A stretch of DNA of 64,000 bases from Cyclaneusma minus. Lineage: Eukaryota; Ascomycota; Leotiomycetes; Marthamycetales; Marthamycetaceae. Every line of letters starts with the position of its first letter. Within the stretch, counting starts at the first letter, position 1. Under the pieces are notes generated by a model. That model was not told the DNA's origin, ran no database searches, and saw nothing but the letters and a program-made list of their open reading frames with translations. This document shows positions 12,286-23,869 of this stretch, one piece after another. The DNA lies in assembly GCA_037179335.1 (NCBI GenBank), contig JAKZHN010000017.1, positions 310,001 through 374,000 on the forward strand. Reading direction: 5' to 3'. The position numbers and the translations under genes are program-made.

Positions 12286-13706
12286 TACCGTTGCGCCACA
12301 CCCCCCCTTCCGCTAAGGTATCTAAGGTGGTGCTGTTAATAAATTCAATATTCGTTCATCACTGGCTACTTGCTTGCCCGGCTTTGATGACTTCGCCAGA
12401 TTATCGTGATGATTGATGAGATGGGGTTGGATGGCATGGTGTCATTATCTGAGTTGAAAGTGAACCGCCCGGGAGTTTTGTCGCACGTCGACGAACAATT
12501 TGGATTACCGGGTACCTACGTACCGTATAAATACCGTATAAATACCTTATAAATACCGTATTAATACCGTATATCAAAGCCCCAAAAACAAATTTTCAGT
12601 TTTAAGCAGTTTTCGGGTTTTTTATTTTTCAACGGTTTAAAATTTCCATAAATTCCAGGTTTCAATATGGATAGGTACCTACGAAAAAGACTGGCGGTAG
12701 GTACCTAGGTGGTAGGTACATACGGCTAAAAACCACAAATACGATTAGAAATGGTTGGAAACAGTTGAAATTAAACAACCGTTATAATAGTTCTAATCCA
12801 GCCCATGTTTAAAGTTTTTAACGGTATTCTGAGTTTTAAACCATCCATAAACGGTTTTTTCTCACCCCCCCGGTCTGCTTTTCCGGGCACCTCAGATTCC
12901 TTGACGTCCATTCTATGACCCGAGTTTTTGAAAACCATGGTTCTTTTTAGCGGGAGGAACTGGAAACAATTAAAATGGAACCTGGAATGGACTCGGACCT
13001 GGACCCTAGCACTGGTACCATTTCTGTTTGTTTGCGGCTGCAGGCTGGGTTATGTCACCGCGAGAATCGTAAGGTCAGGTACAAGCACTTAATCCACCTA
13101 CATCTGTCAATCCATCCACTCACGGGCATTGCGGAGGGACAGTCTGGCAGACCGGTACAATGTACCTACTTAGTGGAATAATGGTGGCGACATCCACAAA
13201 TTGACATATTAACCTAGAGTTGACAACAAATCTTGTAGTCGACAGAGTTGCACTGGTATTCTGGACTTGACAGGGGCATCTGAGACTGACAGAGCCTCTT
13301 GGATGGATGTTCATTCTCGTCCACCGGGTCCAATTACTCTCGAAACTCACAGGCATCGACGAAGTCTTGCCGTATTGTTTCTGATCGGTCTCCCACTTCA
13401 GAAAGAGTGACGGTATCTCCTACCGGCCTAGTGATACACACCTGAGGTGCCCGGTCGTGTACACCATCTTTTGGTATCATCAGTCGGCAGTCCGTTGCAA
13501 GCCCGTATCCCATAACCGCCGAGCCGATTTCCTCATTACGGTAGCCTTCATTTTCCTGTCCCTGTACTCCGCCGAACAGTACACACGCCCCAAACCTAGG
13601 TGGATAATACCCCCCTTTCCATCTTTCTCATTCCGAAGCGCCCCCAAAAATGAACCAAAAGACTCCCGCTGCTACGGGATGACCATGACACTCATTGAAA
13701 GAGACA
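12286..13706. other. Intergenic region at the left edge of the gene island
   Basis: No convincing gene; open frames are short and lack coding character. It contains an 11-bp tandem repeat (TACCGTATAAA, about five units, 12530-12573) and several GGTACCTA words (12511, 12674, 12703), which recur elsewhere in the island. The 3' flank of the minus-strand gene at 13707 lies here. Confidence 0.5.
12530..12573. repeat. 11-bp tandem repeat, TACCGTATAAA
   Basis: Five consecutive units with single-base variants, beside GGTACCTACGTACC. Function unknown. Confidence 0.8.
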
Positions 13707-15020
13707 TCAAACACCAGCTTCTTCAGGCGATGCGGGATGAAGCCTATCGGAAACTTTCGTAGAGACAGATTTGTCCAGCCCGAAAGTCCCTCTCTTCACA
13801 GGATGACCTGCAACATCATCCCTCTCCACCAGCACCCCCTGATCTTCCTCTTCCGTCCCAGTACTTCCCTCCTCTCCAGCCCCATTCTCCCTTCCCGGCT
13901 TCACATTTTCCTCTCCCTTTCCTTTACGCCCCTCGCCGTTCTCCTTGATCTTGCCACCGCCACAAATCAACCTCGCCATCTCCCCCTCCCTCTCCAGCCC
14001 CCTACAATAATCCCCCCAAAGCTGCTCAACCGGCCTGCCCACCAACTCGGTCCAAAAGGCCTTTTCCTCATAAGGTTGAGTTCGCAACTTCTCATTCAAC
14101 TTCCTCATCGTCCCCTCTCCGTACCTCTCCTCCACATACTGCAAGAAATAAGCTGTCTTGTCGTATCCGTCGTCCCACTTCCCTTTTGCGCTTTTCTTCC
14201 AATGCGGTGGCCCCAAGTCCATTTGTAGGCGTACCCAGTCGGCTATGCCCTCGATGAGTCCCCCTGGTGCTTTGCCCTTGCCTTCTGAAATCTCTTTGCC
14301 GTCGTATTGAACGCAATGGACTAGTTCGTGTGCTACTACGCCTTGGATTTCCTGTCCTAATCTTGCTGGTGCGTTTGCTGCGATTGTGCGCAGGTAGTTT
14401 AGAGAAAAATGGATTTCTTTGTGTGCTGGGTCGAGGTGGATGCCAGAAGTGTGTGCTACGCCGGACATGGGACGGAGGATCAAGGTGATGGAGCGGACGG
14501 AGGGGACATGGGTGGTGTGTGAGAGGGGAGAGGCGTAGAGGTGGAAGAGGACGCGTTGAAGGAGACTTGGCACGAGGGTGCTGGGTGTGACAGCGGAGAG
14601 GAAGGCGTGGGTGGACGGATGGCTGATTTCGTCAAGGTGGAGGCGGAGTTTGGGGAGTTTGAACTTGGGGGGCTTAGAGGGCTTGGGTGAGGGGGATTTG
14701 GACGACATTTTGGCAAAGGTGGCAGGGGTGGGCGTTGCGGGCGTGAGGGGGGTGTTGGGGGAATTAACAGCAGAAGGTCCTGGAGATGAAGAGGGGAAGG
14801 GGTTGAAAGCTGCGATGGAGGTTGAGACAGGTGGGATGAAGGGAGCGCCGGTGGCTAGCGGACTGCTGTTGCTGCTGCTGGAATTGTCTCGACGAGAGGT
14901 GCCATTGCTGGTCTGGTTGGAGGAGAAGCGTCGTGGGATCTCTGGCGGGACGGGCGTGGTGCGAGGCATGAAGGGCGGTTCTGGCACGGGAGAGGTCCCT
15001 GGGATTTCAGAGTCGGCCAT
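13707..15020 (-). CDS. Basic secretory protein-like (BSP/PBSP) zinc-metalloprotein
   Basis: An uninterrupted 437-residue frame. Residues 1-120 are rich in Ser, Pro and Thr and look disordered; no signal peptide is evident despite the family name. From about residue 125 the protein matches the plant/bacterial/fungal basic secretory protein family. It has the zincin signature HELVH at 231-235 within VVAHELVHCVQ, followed by GLIEGIADWVRL and a WDDGYDKTAYFLQYVE segment typical of the family. The known family fold is a gluzincin-like metallopeptidase; activity here is inferred from the intact HExxH. The last 90 residues are Glu/Gly/Lys-rich and poorly conserved in type. It is transcribed away from STU1 across a shared 970-bp upstream region. 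Confidence is high for the family and low for substrate and location. Confidence 0.85.
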   Translation of the reverse strand: MADSEIPGTSPVPEPPFMPRTTPVPPEIPRRFSSNQTSNGTSRRDNSSSSNSSPLATGAPFIPPVSTSIAAFNPFPSSSPGPSAVNSPNTPLTPATPTPATFAKMSSKSPSPKPSKPPKFKLPKLRLHLDEISHPSTHAFLSAVTPSTLVPSLLQRVLFHLYASPLSHTTHVPSVRSITLILRPMSGVAHTSGIHLDPAHKEIHFSLNYLRTIAANAPARLGQEIQGVVAHELVHCVQYDGKEISEGKGKAPGGLIEGIADWVRLQMDLGPPHWKKSAKGKWDDGYDKTAYFLQYVEERYGEGTMRKLNEKLRTQPYEEKAFWTELVGRPVEQLWGDYCRGLEREGEMARLICGGGKIKENGEGRKGKGEENVKPGRENGAGEEGSTGTEEEDQGVLVERDDVAGHPVKRGTFGLDKSVSTKVSDRLHPASPEEAGV

Positions 15021-15990
15021 AGTCGAGGAGGGGTTCGACCTTCTTTTTGTTTCGGCTACTTTGGGTTTCCAGGGAATTCAACGGAGTGGATGACGCTACG
15101 GCGTGGAACGGTGCATAAACGTTGCAGCAGTGATGATGATTGACGATGCAGTGCAGATGGACCAAAGGGACGTTGGGCAGGCTCGCAGGTTGGGAAGTTG
15201 GGAGTGAAGATGGTGTCACGATTGGTGCGAGCAGAAACAAGGGGCACTTTTGGATTTCGGCAGAGTTGGATTGGATTTTGAACAGAATTGAGTTCAGAGG
15301 CGAGACTTTAGACCAGAGCTTTTCACATGCCGTGTGCTGACATTGGGAGAGGGACGGGCGAGCCTCACCATTCCATCCAAAGTCCGCAGCCTCGCCATTA
15401 CCTAATCCACGGTCAACCAATTAAGGTCCCGGTCCACTCGCGTTAATTACACGTGGAGAACGAATCGTATTGAGGGACTGGGATTGCTGGAGGACGACAT
15501 GAATCAATAGAGTGAATACACGATATACAGCAGCTGTAGCTGGACGGCAGGATTTATTGAAAAAAAGGTGTTGTTTACAGACGTCATTTCTGTGCGCCGC
15601 AGCTGCTTCCGCGCCGATTGCTGGGCAACGGGCTTTTGTTTTTTCCAGCGCGCTTGACTGCCGACAGGGTGAATCTCTAGATGCTGCCGCCCGCTCTGCC
15701 TTCCACCCCAATTCACAACACCCTCCACCCACATTTCCGCAAGAATTGCTGTGCGCCCGCAACACCAGACTTTACTGAGCTTTGACGCGCCGGATTGACC
15801 GATCCATCCGCAACCGCGACTATATCCTGCGCCCGTCTCGCACTCAAGCTCCAGCGCCACCCCGCCCGATTCACATTGCGATCCCTCTACTCTCCCTTCA
15901 ATCAACACGTCCGCAATAGCTCTACAAGTACCGCCCGCCATCCAAGCTGTAACAACCTAGTCAACACTACTCCGCATAGGTGTCGCGACC
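15021..15990. promoter_or_regulatory. Shared upstream region of two divergent genes
   Basis: About 970 bp between the minus-strand BSP-like gene and plus-strand STU1. Overlapping short frames on both strands show no family signal. The 200 bases before the STU1 start are C/T-rich, as is common in fungal 5' leaders. No TATA box or specific operator was identified. Confidence 0.45.
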
Positions 15991-18900
15991 ATGGGGGAGA
16001 AAGTCAACGATGCGCAGGTCACCCATCTGCTGGCCCTCATCGCCGGCAGTGCCTCGCCCGACGCAAAGGTGGCTGCTATCAACCAGGTGAAGTCGGGCAT
16101 CAAGCAGAACAACGTCCCTGAGACCTGCATTGCCAACCTCTTCGAGATCGCCCGCCAGACGACCACTTCCTCACACGCCGCTGTCGCCAATGCGGGAATA
16201 TCCACCCTCAACCACTTGTTGACGAGGCTGTCGCGCCAAGAGCCCAAATATGTAGTCAAGGAGGCTGGCAGAACATTGCCAGTGGTCATTGAGAAATTGG
16301 GTGATCCCAAAGACAAGTTTAGGATGCTGGCCAACCAGTGCTTAACTACATTATGGAGGGCCTCTGGATTTGAGGTGGAGAGAGCCGTGAAGCACACAGC
16401 CATGTCTGGCAAGAACTCCAGAGGCAAAGAGTCCGCTCTGCAATGGCTTGTAGAGGTACGTGATCTTCTTCCTTGGCGCATGTTGACGCGTGCGATTTCA
16501 TGTAGGTTCATGACTGACAGTTTGACTCCCTTTCACAGATGCACCAAGAGAATGGAATGCAGTTCCGCCAATTTGTGCCAACCTTAATGGAGCTGCTCGA
16601 GGACGCCGATGGCATGGTGAGAGATGTAGCTAGGAATTCAGTCATAACCCTTTTCGCGTAAGTGCCCCAAACTCACAGTCTCAAGCTCTTCTAACAGACT
16701 CCCAGGAACGTGCCGAATACAGCGAAATCAGACCTCAAGCGCCAGCTTAAGAACTTCAACGTGCGACCCGCAATTGTGAGCGCCATTGAGAAAGCTGTCC
16801 TACAAACCAGCCGAGCAGATTCAGAATCAGACCCAAGCACCGCAAGCACTCGCAGCCATCTAGCTGAGAGTGTATCATCAATTGCCTCTGCACCTGCGCC
16901 AGTCCTCAGATCGGAGACTCCTGCGCTTGAACTGAAGGTCGAACAGGTTGAGCCATCCTATGTCAATACGGTCAGGGAGCTGGATGATATCTTCCGAGAT
17001 ATGACCCCATGCTTTGAAGGCAAGGAGTCGGAGCAAAACTGGCTGAAGAGAGAGCAGAGTTGTACACAGCTCAGACGCCTCAATGCCGGAAACGCATCGA
17101 CAGATTTCCACGATGCGTTCATCCCACATATCAAGTCACTGCTCGACGGTATCTTGAAGGCTGTCAACTCCTTAAGGACCAGTCTCTCAAAGGAAGGATG
17201 TTTTCTCGTACAAGAACTCGCCAAATCGTTGGGACCTGGAATTGATGGAATGGTAGAGATTTTGCTGCAAAGTCTCATCAAGCTTTGCGGTGGTACCAAG
17301 AAGATCAGTTCTCAGATGGGCAACGAGACTGTCGACATCATCATCGGCAGAGTCACCTACACGGCACGGATCATGCAGCACATTTGGCTCGCATGCCAAG
17401 ACAAGAATGTCCAGCCTCGTACGTATGCTACAGGTTGGCTGAAGACTTTGCTGAAGAAAGAGGCCAATCACAAGAGCCATCTGGAGCATGCTGGAGGTCT
17501 TGAGGTGATTGAGAAGTGTGTCAAGAGAGGACTTACCGATGCAAATCCTGGTGTAAGGGAGAAGATGCGTGGGACCTACTGGACTTTACACCAGATGTGG
17601 CCTCAGAAGGCTGAAGCCATAGCAACAACCCTTGAGGCTCCACAGCAAAGACTGCTTGAATTGGATCCCGCAAACCCGAAGACGCCCAAGAAGGTTGCTA
17701 CGAGCTCTGCTCGTCCTGGTCTCGGATTCTCCAAGAGTGTTCAATGTGGACCTCCAAAGCCTTCTCTACGGGAGACTATGCTGGCCCAGAAGAAGGCTGC
17801 CATGGCACAGAAAACTCTCCCACCAAGGCCAGGCTCAGCGATGTCCACTTTCCAGTCGCCTGCGCCTATGCGATCTACCTCTAACATGTCTGTGGCCTCT
17901 ACCTCGTCAAAGGCATCTACCGCTGGCTTCTCACGATCCACGCACGGCTCAAGCACCGTGGCACACGGAGGTTTGTCGGTTGCTCCTATGCGACCGGCAA
18001 AGGCCAAACGACCTGAGATTGCAAGGCCTGCGACTGCTGGTCCATACTCGGTTCGAAGAACAGCCGCGCCTTCTACAGAGAGTTCTGGTTCCACAGCTGT
18101 CAGCCCAGTGACAGCAAGGACAAAGCCCTGTACTCCCAGCGTCAGTGTGCACACTAGCCCTGTGAAACTGAGGCCCAGAACTGGCAGTATCAGCGTGCAG
18201 ACTAGTCCCAGGAAGACTGAACCCAGACCGAGATCAAGGACCAGCCACTCCGCATCGAATTCTTCCAGCGGAATTCCTCCTACGAGCCCTGGCAAGCAAG
18301 CTCTCAATCGATCGCAGACTTCACCCCGGGTTCACCCTCCTAGCCCCCGCGCCAGTTCTCAGCGGCAAAGACCTGTTACTATGATAGCATATCCGAGTCC
18401 AATGAAGTTTGGTTCAACCAGCACCGACGAGGAATTGACAATGGTCATTCCTAACGTCAACAATGCTCTGGCCGAGTCGACATCCAGTGTATCTGGCTCT
18501 GTACCCGAATCCGTTCCAGAGTCTGCTCCGGAGTCAGTCCCGGAGTCAGGTCCAGTGACACCAAAGGACGTTGCGGAAGGCACCGAGCCCACCATCAATG
18601 GTGTATCCTCTCCTATGAAGCAACACCTCGACATATACGAGGATCCTGTAACCGGCACCGAATCCGATGCCACCAAACCCACCCCTGAAATCACCGAGCA
18701 TGTCCTCAGTGAACTTCCTGTTAACGAAGATACATCCGCCCTCGCTCTTCGTGTCGATGGTGTCGCAGACAAGCTAGTCAACGGCCTGCAGAACGGCACT
18801 CTCTCCACCCCCTCAGCCCCCGCGGCTACTGATTCGTCGACAATGCTCATTGACAGCGGCATCCGCAAAGTCGAGGGCAAAGTGCTCGACGGCTCTAGCG

Positions 18901-19781
18901 CCCACAAGTTCTTCGGTCAATTGAAGAAAAGCAAGCTTGTCAACGAGGGAACCGACAACCAGAAACTCATGAAGTTGATTGACAGTTTGCTCGACTACAT
19001 TTCCGAACCACCCCCGATCAACCCCCCGACCACCGACTTCCAGAAGATCCGGGACGTGCGCACCTACAGCATTCGCATTTTGATGCTTCTCGTCCAAAAG
19101 CGTCCCGAATGTTTTGACTCCAAGGTTGATCGCGCTATCTCCGCTCTCATGAGCGCCTCCTACGACTATGAAGATTTCCACGCTATCGTAATTCCGATCA
19201 CGAATTTGTCCGACCTTCTGGCTGATCTAGTCTCAGCAGAAGAGCTCGCCAAGATTGTGACCACGTTGATGCAGAACGTGAGCTTTGAGAGGGTCCCTTC
19301 ATACAGTACCGTTGGAAAGCCCATTTTGCCCGAGGATATGACTGCCGAGGAGAAGGTGAATGCTTATGGAAGGAGCAGGATGTTGATCTATGGCTTTCAG
19401 CTGCTGAGGAAGAAGTTTGACAAATTGCCTCAGCTTGAGAAGAGCAACGGTGGCGAGAGCAGTGAGAAGACAGATGTTGACTCTGGAGCTTCGAGCGGAT
19501 CAAGCGAAGATGCTTCCGAAGCCGAGGGTCCGGTCTCAAGTGTGTTCAACCCCGACTGGAAGCCCCTGGCCGCTCTACTCACGAAGGGCATGGAATCTGA
19601 GGACCCCCGAATGCGCATGGCGACCACCGATGTGTGTGTTGCCTTGGCCATGAAGGGCGAGAAGACCTTCTGGCAGGGTATGGGGAAGATGCATAAGGCC
19701 CACCGTGCTGTTATTACCTACATGGTGGTGAAGAGGAGAAGAGATGCCGTGGGCATGAATGATTCGGGGATTGTGGCTTGA
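15991..19781 (+). CDS. STU1: Stu1/CLASP microtubule-stabilising protein
   Basis: Three exons: 15991-16455, 16539-16657 and 16706-19781 (introns of 83 and 48 bp), giving 1219 residues. The start has a strong context (GCGACCATGG). The second acceptor must be CCCAG at 16705: the earlier CTAACAG breaks the frame. CLASP proteins bind microtubule lattice and plus ends and are needed for spindle assembly and microtubule rescue. Residues 1 to about 330 form the N-terminal helical-repeat region, including RDVARNSVITLF near the second intron. A Ser/Pro/Thr/Arg-rich basic linker follows (about 340-740), as expected for microtubule binding, with an SxIP-like EB1-binding motif (SGIP) near residue 716. A short PESVPES-type repeat and a C-terminal helical domain (about 920-1060, KFFGQLKKSKL to LLADLV, then an acidic stretch) complete the protein. 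Confidence 0.93.
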
Positions 19782-20868
19782 GGTGGATGTGTGTGCGTGT
19801 CGGGAGGGGGCGCCAAACTTTACTTTCATCCTCCCTCTACGACAATCATTGGTGGATGTAAGATGATGGACGATGGTGTGATGGTGTAGGACTAAGAACG
19901 AAAAGGAAGATGTGGGATTAGGGAGGCATGTTTGTGAGAAAAGAAGGGATGTGTGTGGAATGAGATGGATGTTTGTTTGAGATATGCTTGCACCACAGGC
20001 GTTCGTTGCGTTGTTTGTTCTACTTCTTCCTGGCTTCTGTTCTGCTAGGAGGGCGTTTTCTGAGGGCGCTTGTTGTGGGATTACTCGGCGCATGGGGGCG
20101 GGTTGGCGTGGTTTGCGATTGTTTGTGTCTCACGGCGTCCCCCTTTTGTATGAGGTAGTTAGGTATAAAAAGCAGCAATGTCATAATACTGTAAAAAAAA
20201 GCCCCCTCTGGTTCTCATCTTGTTGATATCAGGATATGTGAGTTTACGAGTTGGGCTGGTGTTGTGACATGGTGATGCAATTGGGCATCTCCGTCTTCGG
20301 CTCGACCTGCGTTTCACAGCCTCGTGGTGACAATTCTTGCACGCTCAGGCTACGACTTGGGAGTATTTTCGATGAGATAGAAATATTCCTTTTAATTAAC
20401 TCGACAACCCTTCAGTTGCTCGCAATATTTGTGGCCACTTGGAAATCCCTCAATTATTGGAAATATTCTCAACTATTGGGAATACCCCCAGTTCTTCAAT
20501 GGTCCAGGGTGAGCGTACAAGTCTCGTCACCACGAGACAGCTTCACCAGACCATCTTCGAATCTCCACTCTCCAGATCAATCCTCAAAGCACTTTCCGAC
20601 CCCCATTACCGTCCTGGATGATCGATGGCAATCAATTTCATCGACAAGAATGGCCACCAGTCGCACTTTGCGATCCGCGCATGAGCTTAAACTTTTTCCC
20701 AATCCGTGGTCTCCGAGGCATCGCGTGGTCCTCCTCGGCAGCCCGCATCTCAATGAACTCCATATCCGATCACTCCATCATCGCCAACCAAAGTCTTTCC
20801 ACTCCCCAAATTGCACCAACACAAGCCAGAGCACCGGATATCCACAGAACTCTTCAAAATACTCCACG
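19782..20868. other. Intergenic region with an unusually long open leader frame
   Basis: Contains the STU1 3' flank and the upstream region of the AhpD-like gene. From 20251 to 20868 the frame of the downstream gene stays open for 206 codons, but the translation has no family features. I take it as leader sequence rather than an N-terminal extension. Confidence 0.45.
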
Positions 20869-22215
20869 ATGGCCTCCGCGACCGGAACCCCATCAGAGCT
20901 CATGGCCCTGTTCCAGAAGCTCGAGGCCTCATTTCCCTCCGACCTCATTCCGTCCACTCGCTGGTATTTGTTAGCTCTACCATGCCTCCTTCATGCTTCG
21001 GAAACCGCTTATGCAGCCAAACTTTACCTTTATCTGATTTCCAAGCCGGAATACCAGACGCCAGATCAGCGGAAAGCTCTGGTGAGGCGTATCCGAGAAT
21101 GCCTGTTGAAAACGGTGGCCATCCTGGGCATTCCAAAAACGCTGGATGCCATAATTCATATTGGGGAGGTAGAAAGAGACGAAAATAAGGATCTGAGCTT
21201 TTCCAGGTTTGTCTTCTGCATTCCTTTTCATCTTCCTTCCCTGGTTGACAGCGAAATTCCCACGTCTCGCAGTAGATACTTATCTGTTTACCTATCTATA
21301 TCCCATTATCCATATTCTTTGGTGAATGAGAACCACTGAAGAATTCAGCCTTTTCATTGTAATTAAAAATGCTCCTGGTTCTATATTCGTGCATACTCGC
21401 GGTTGATGTTCATTTTCGAATCAGACAGCTGACATTTATCAGGGAGAATTGGGCCTCCGGTCCGGAAAACACGAAGAATGCCGCCGAATGGCTCAACCGA
21501 ATCTACTCCGGAAACCTCAGCGGACCCATGACAGCCATGGCCGCACACAAAGACTTCCGTAATCATCCCCCTTTCCAGTCTTCATGCTCCCTCATCTCCA
21601 CGGTACACTCATTCTCACCAATCCTAATTCCACCGTCTCCCACACCCCATCACCTACTCCGTCTGCCCCCTGTCAAGCAAACATCTCTTCTCAACCAGCA
21701 ACCTATGACAGGAACAAACCAACTAACCCCCACACTCACCAGAATACGTCGCCCGCGAAATCGTCTATGGCTTCTTCCTCTCCCCCCAAACAACCCTCGA
21801 CGTCATCGACACCGAAATCACCGTTCTTTCCGGCATCATGATCCAGAACATGCCACGTGAGACCGCCTGGCATTTGCGTGGCTCCCGTCGTGTCGGCATG
21901 TCCCAGGCCCAGCTTTCCCAGATCCAGGATTGCGTACGTCCCCCACCCCACTCTCTCATCTCCCCATATATTTGGATCCCTGAAGCCTCCGAATCGTAAT
22001 CTGCTATTCAAACTTCCTTTGCTTCCACATCATCACCATTCACTTATTTTGACTCCTGACACGATTTGCATCAATACGAACTTGCGTTCTCTCTCATACT
22101 GACGCTTCACTAGATCCATGAAATAGCAGCATTCGGTGGCCTCAAGCTAGACCGCGTGCCAAAAGCAGCCGATATAGAGCACGAAGTTCCTACAACCGAG
22201 CTTTCCGAGATGTAG
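20869..22215 (+). CDS. AhpD-like / carboxymuconolactone-decarboxylase superfamily protein
   Basis: Four exons: 20869-21206, 21443-21558, 21743-21933 and 22114-22215 (introns of 236, 184 and 180 bp), giving 248 residues. Every junction keeps frame with GT-AG sites. The product is helical, starting MASATGTPSEL. The segment MPRETAWHLRGSRRVGMSQ-QLSQI (about 187-212) matches the core motif of the carboxymuconolactone decarboxylase fold, where helix pairs build a trimer. The paired CxxC of peroxidase-active AhpD is not evident, so an alkyl-hydroperoxidase activity is not supported. Fungal relatives of this length are mostly uncharacterised. An in-frame start at 20251 is possible but less likely. 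Confidence 0.8.
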
Positions 22216-23869
22216 AACGGCAGTTTCGAGGAACGTCTTGGCTCATCCATCCGGGAACTCTTGAAAGTCGAATTGCCATAAGATAACAAGCTCTCATTTA
22301 CTTTGTGTTTCTTCAAACTTGCAACCGTCAGAGGACTTGGGAGAATATCATCAGCAAAATCCTAGAAGGAATTCAAAAAGAATGCCATCAAAATGACCAC
22401 TGTTTGAATCCTACAAATTATACACATAATCATCTGGTTTGCAACTCATTACTAACTCACATATCGAGTAATAGATAAGGTACCTAGGATGGCGTAGTCA
22501 AACTTATATTATAGGTATATGCGCTTTTTGCTAGTTTCTCGTGTTTTGTGATATCACCGGTGCCGCCCGTTCTTGGAACTTCCCAGATGGCAAAGAGCTT
22601 GCAACTGATCTGCTTGGTTGGGTTCGGTGTTCAATTGTGACTCGTTGGTTCAGTCTGAGCCGAGGGAAGGGACCGGAGCTGAGACGAATTGAATGGATGG
22701 GAAAATAATTTTACACTGAAAACATAATCTTGCACCGAGAAGAGAACCTTGTTCTGAGAACAGAATCTTGCACCGACAAGAGGACCTTTTATTGAGACGA
22801 GAATCTCGGTACGCGTTGTAGGATGGCGGTATACCAAAAATAGAACCAATCAAAAGGCCCCTTAAATGCCACCCCTCTCTCCCAGCTGAATTCGTTCTGC
22901 ACTTTCGGCATATTTTGATGAACCATAGGTATGCGTAACCTAACTAATCATAGTAATCATTCACTTGATCATCAACATCCCTCGCGGACGCGCTAGCAAT
23001 TTAAAAGGTCGAGGTATAGTGGGAGTAAGGCGAAGTTAAGGGGATTAAATGGGGGAAAGGATGAAAAAGAACTTTTGTCTAGTGGGTTTAGTCCCATTAC
23101 GACATACAACGAGGCTATGCGCTTAACGTCTTGCAGTATACAAGTCCAATATGTTTCGCAGTTGTTGCTTGTAAGACGCGGGTTCAACTTTTGAGTTTTG
23201 GTCTTTTTGATCCACCTTAGGTAGGTTCTTTTTCTCCATTCGCGGTTTTTTCATTTTCTGAGGTACTCATCAAAGAGCTCCAGTCGACAACAATTCGATT
23301 GATATCAGTTGCAGTTCTAGCCAGCATCGGCCAGCATCGGCCAGCATCGGCCAGCATCGGGTCACGACGTCGACTCAATGCTATTAGCCAGTAATGGCCG
23401 GATCCGACTGATAACGCAGGAACTGTCAATCTTGGATATCTGGGTAAATTAACAATCGCATTTCGGTATGTTTGACATGCATCAAGCAGCCGTAGTTCTA
23501 ATTTCTCTTTCGTTTTCCTTGTCGTGGTGTGTTTAGATTGTTGGTCGAGATTGGTCGAGACCCGAGTTACTATTCGTGTAACCATTCAACTACACAGAGC
23601 GTTGTCCACCCGCTGAGTCAAAGAACACGACAATGCACTGTTCAATTGAAAGGAGTCGGATCTTCATCTTTGTCCCTCACTTAGGTAACAGAGAACTTCG
23701 AGTTCTCGACAAAGCCCTCCATCCGGCGTTCTTTGTAACAAAGCATCTCCGCATCCGTTCATTTTCATATCAAGAGCACAAAGTAACAAGTAGTAACTGA
23801 TTGATCGTCCTCCCATACTCGAATGTGTAAAAAATAACTCGTCTCAGTCTATACATCCCAGACCTAACG
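22216..23869. other. Intergenic region with two small tandem repeats
   Basis: No gene recognised in 1.65 kb. It holds a 38-bp-spaced imperfect duplication (AATCTTGCACCGA at 22726 and 22764), a perfect 10-bp repeat in four copies (23321-23360) and one GGTACCTAGG word near 22480. Confidence 0.5.
23321..23360. repeat. Four perfect copies of CCAGCATCGG
   Basis: A 10-bp unit repeated four times with no mismatches, in otherwise unique intergenic DNA about 500 bp upstream of the RING gene. Perfect copies imply a recent expansion. Function unknown. Confidence 0.95.

Noticed and set aside
13695..14228. 177-codon plus-strand frame opposite the BSP-like gene
   Set aside because: Pro/Leu/Ser-rich antisense of a conserved gene whose own frame carries the HELVH motif and family sequence.
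15504..15941. 145-codon minus-strand frame upstream of STU1
   Set aside because: No family features, atypical composition, and it lies in the leader/promoter region of STU1.
16681..16710. Acceptor CTAACAG at 16697 for STU1 intron 2
   Set aside because: Puts the long third exon out of frame; CCCAG at 16705 restores it.
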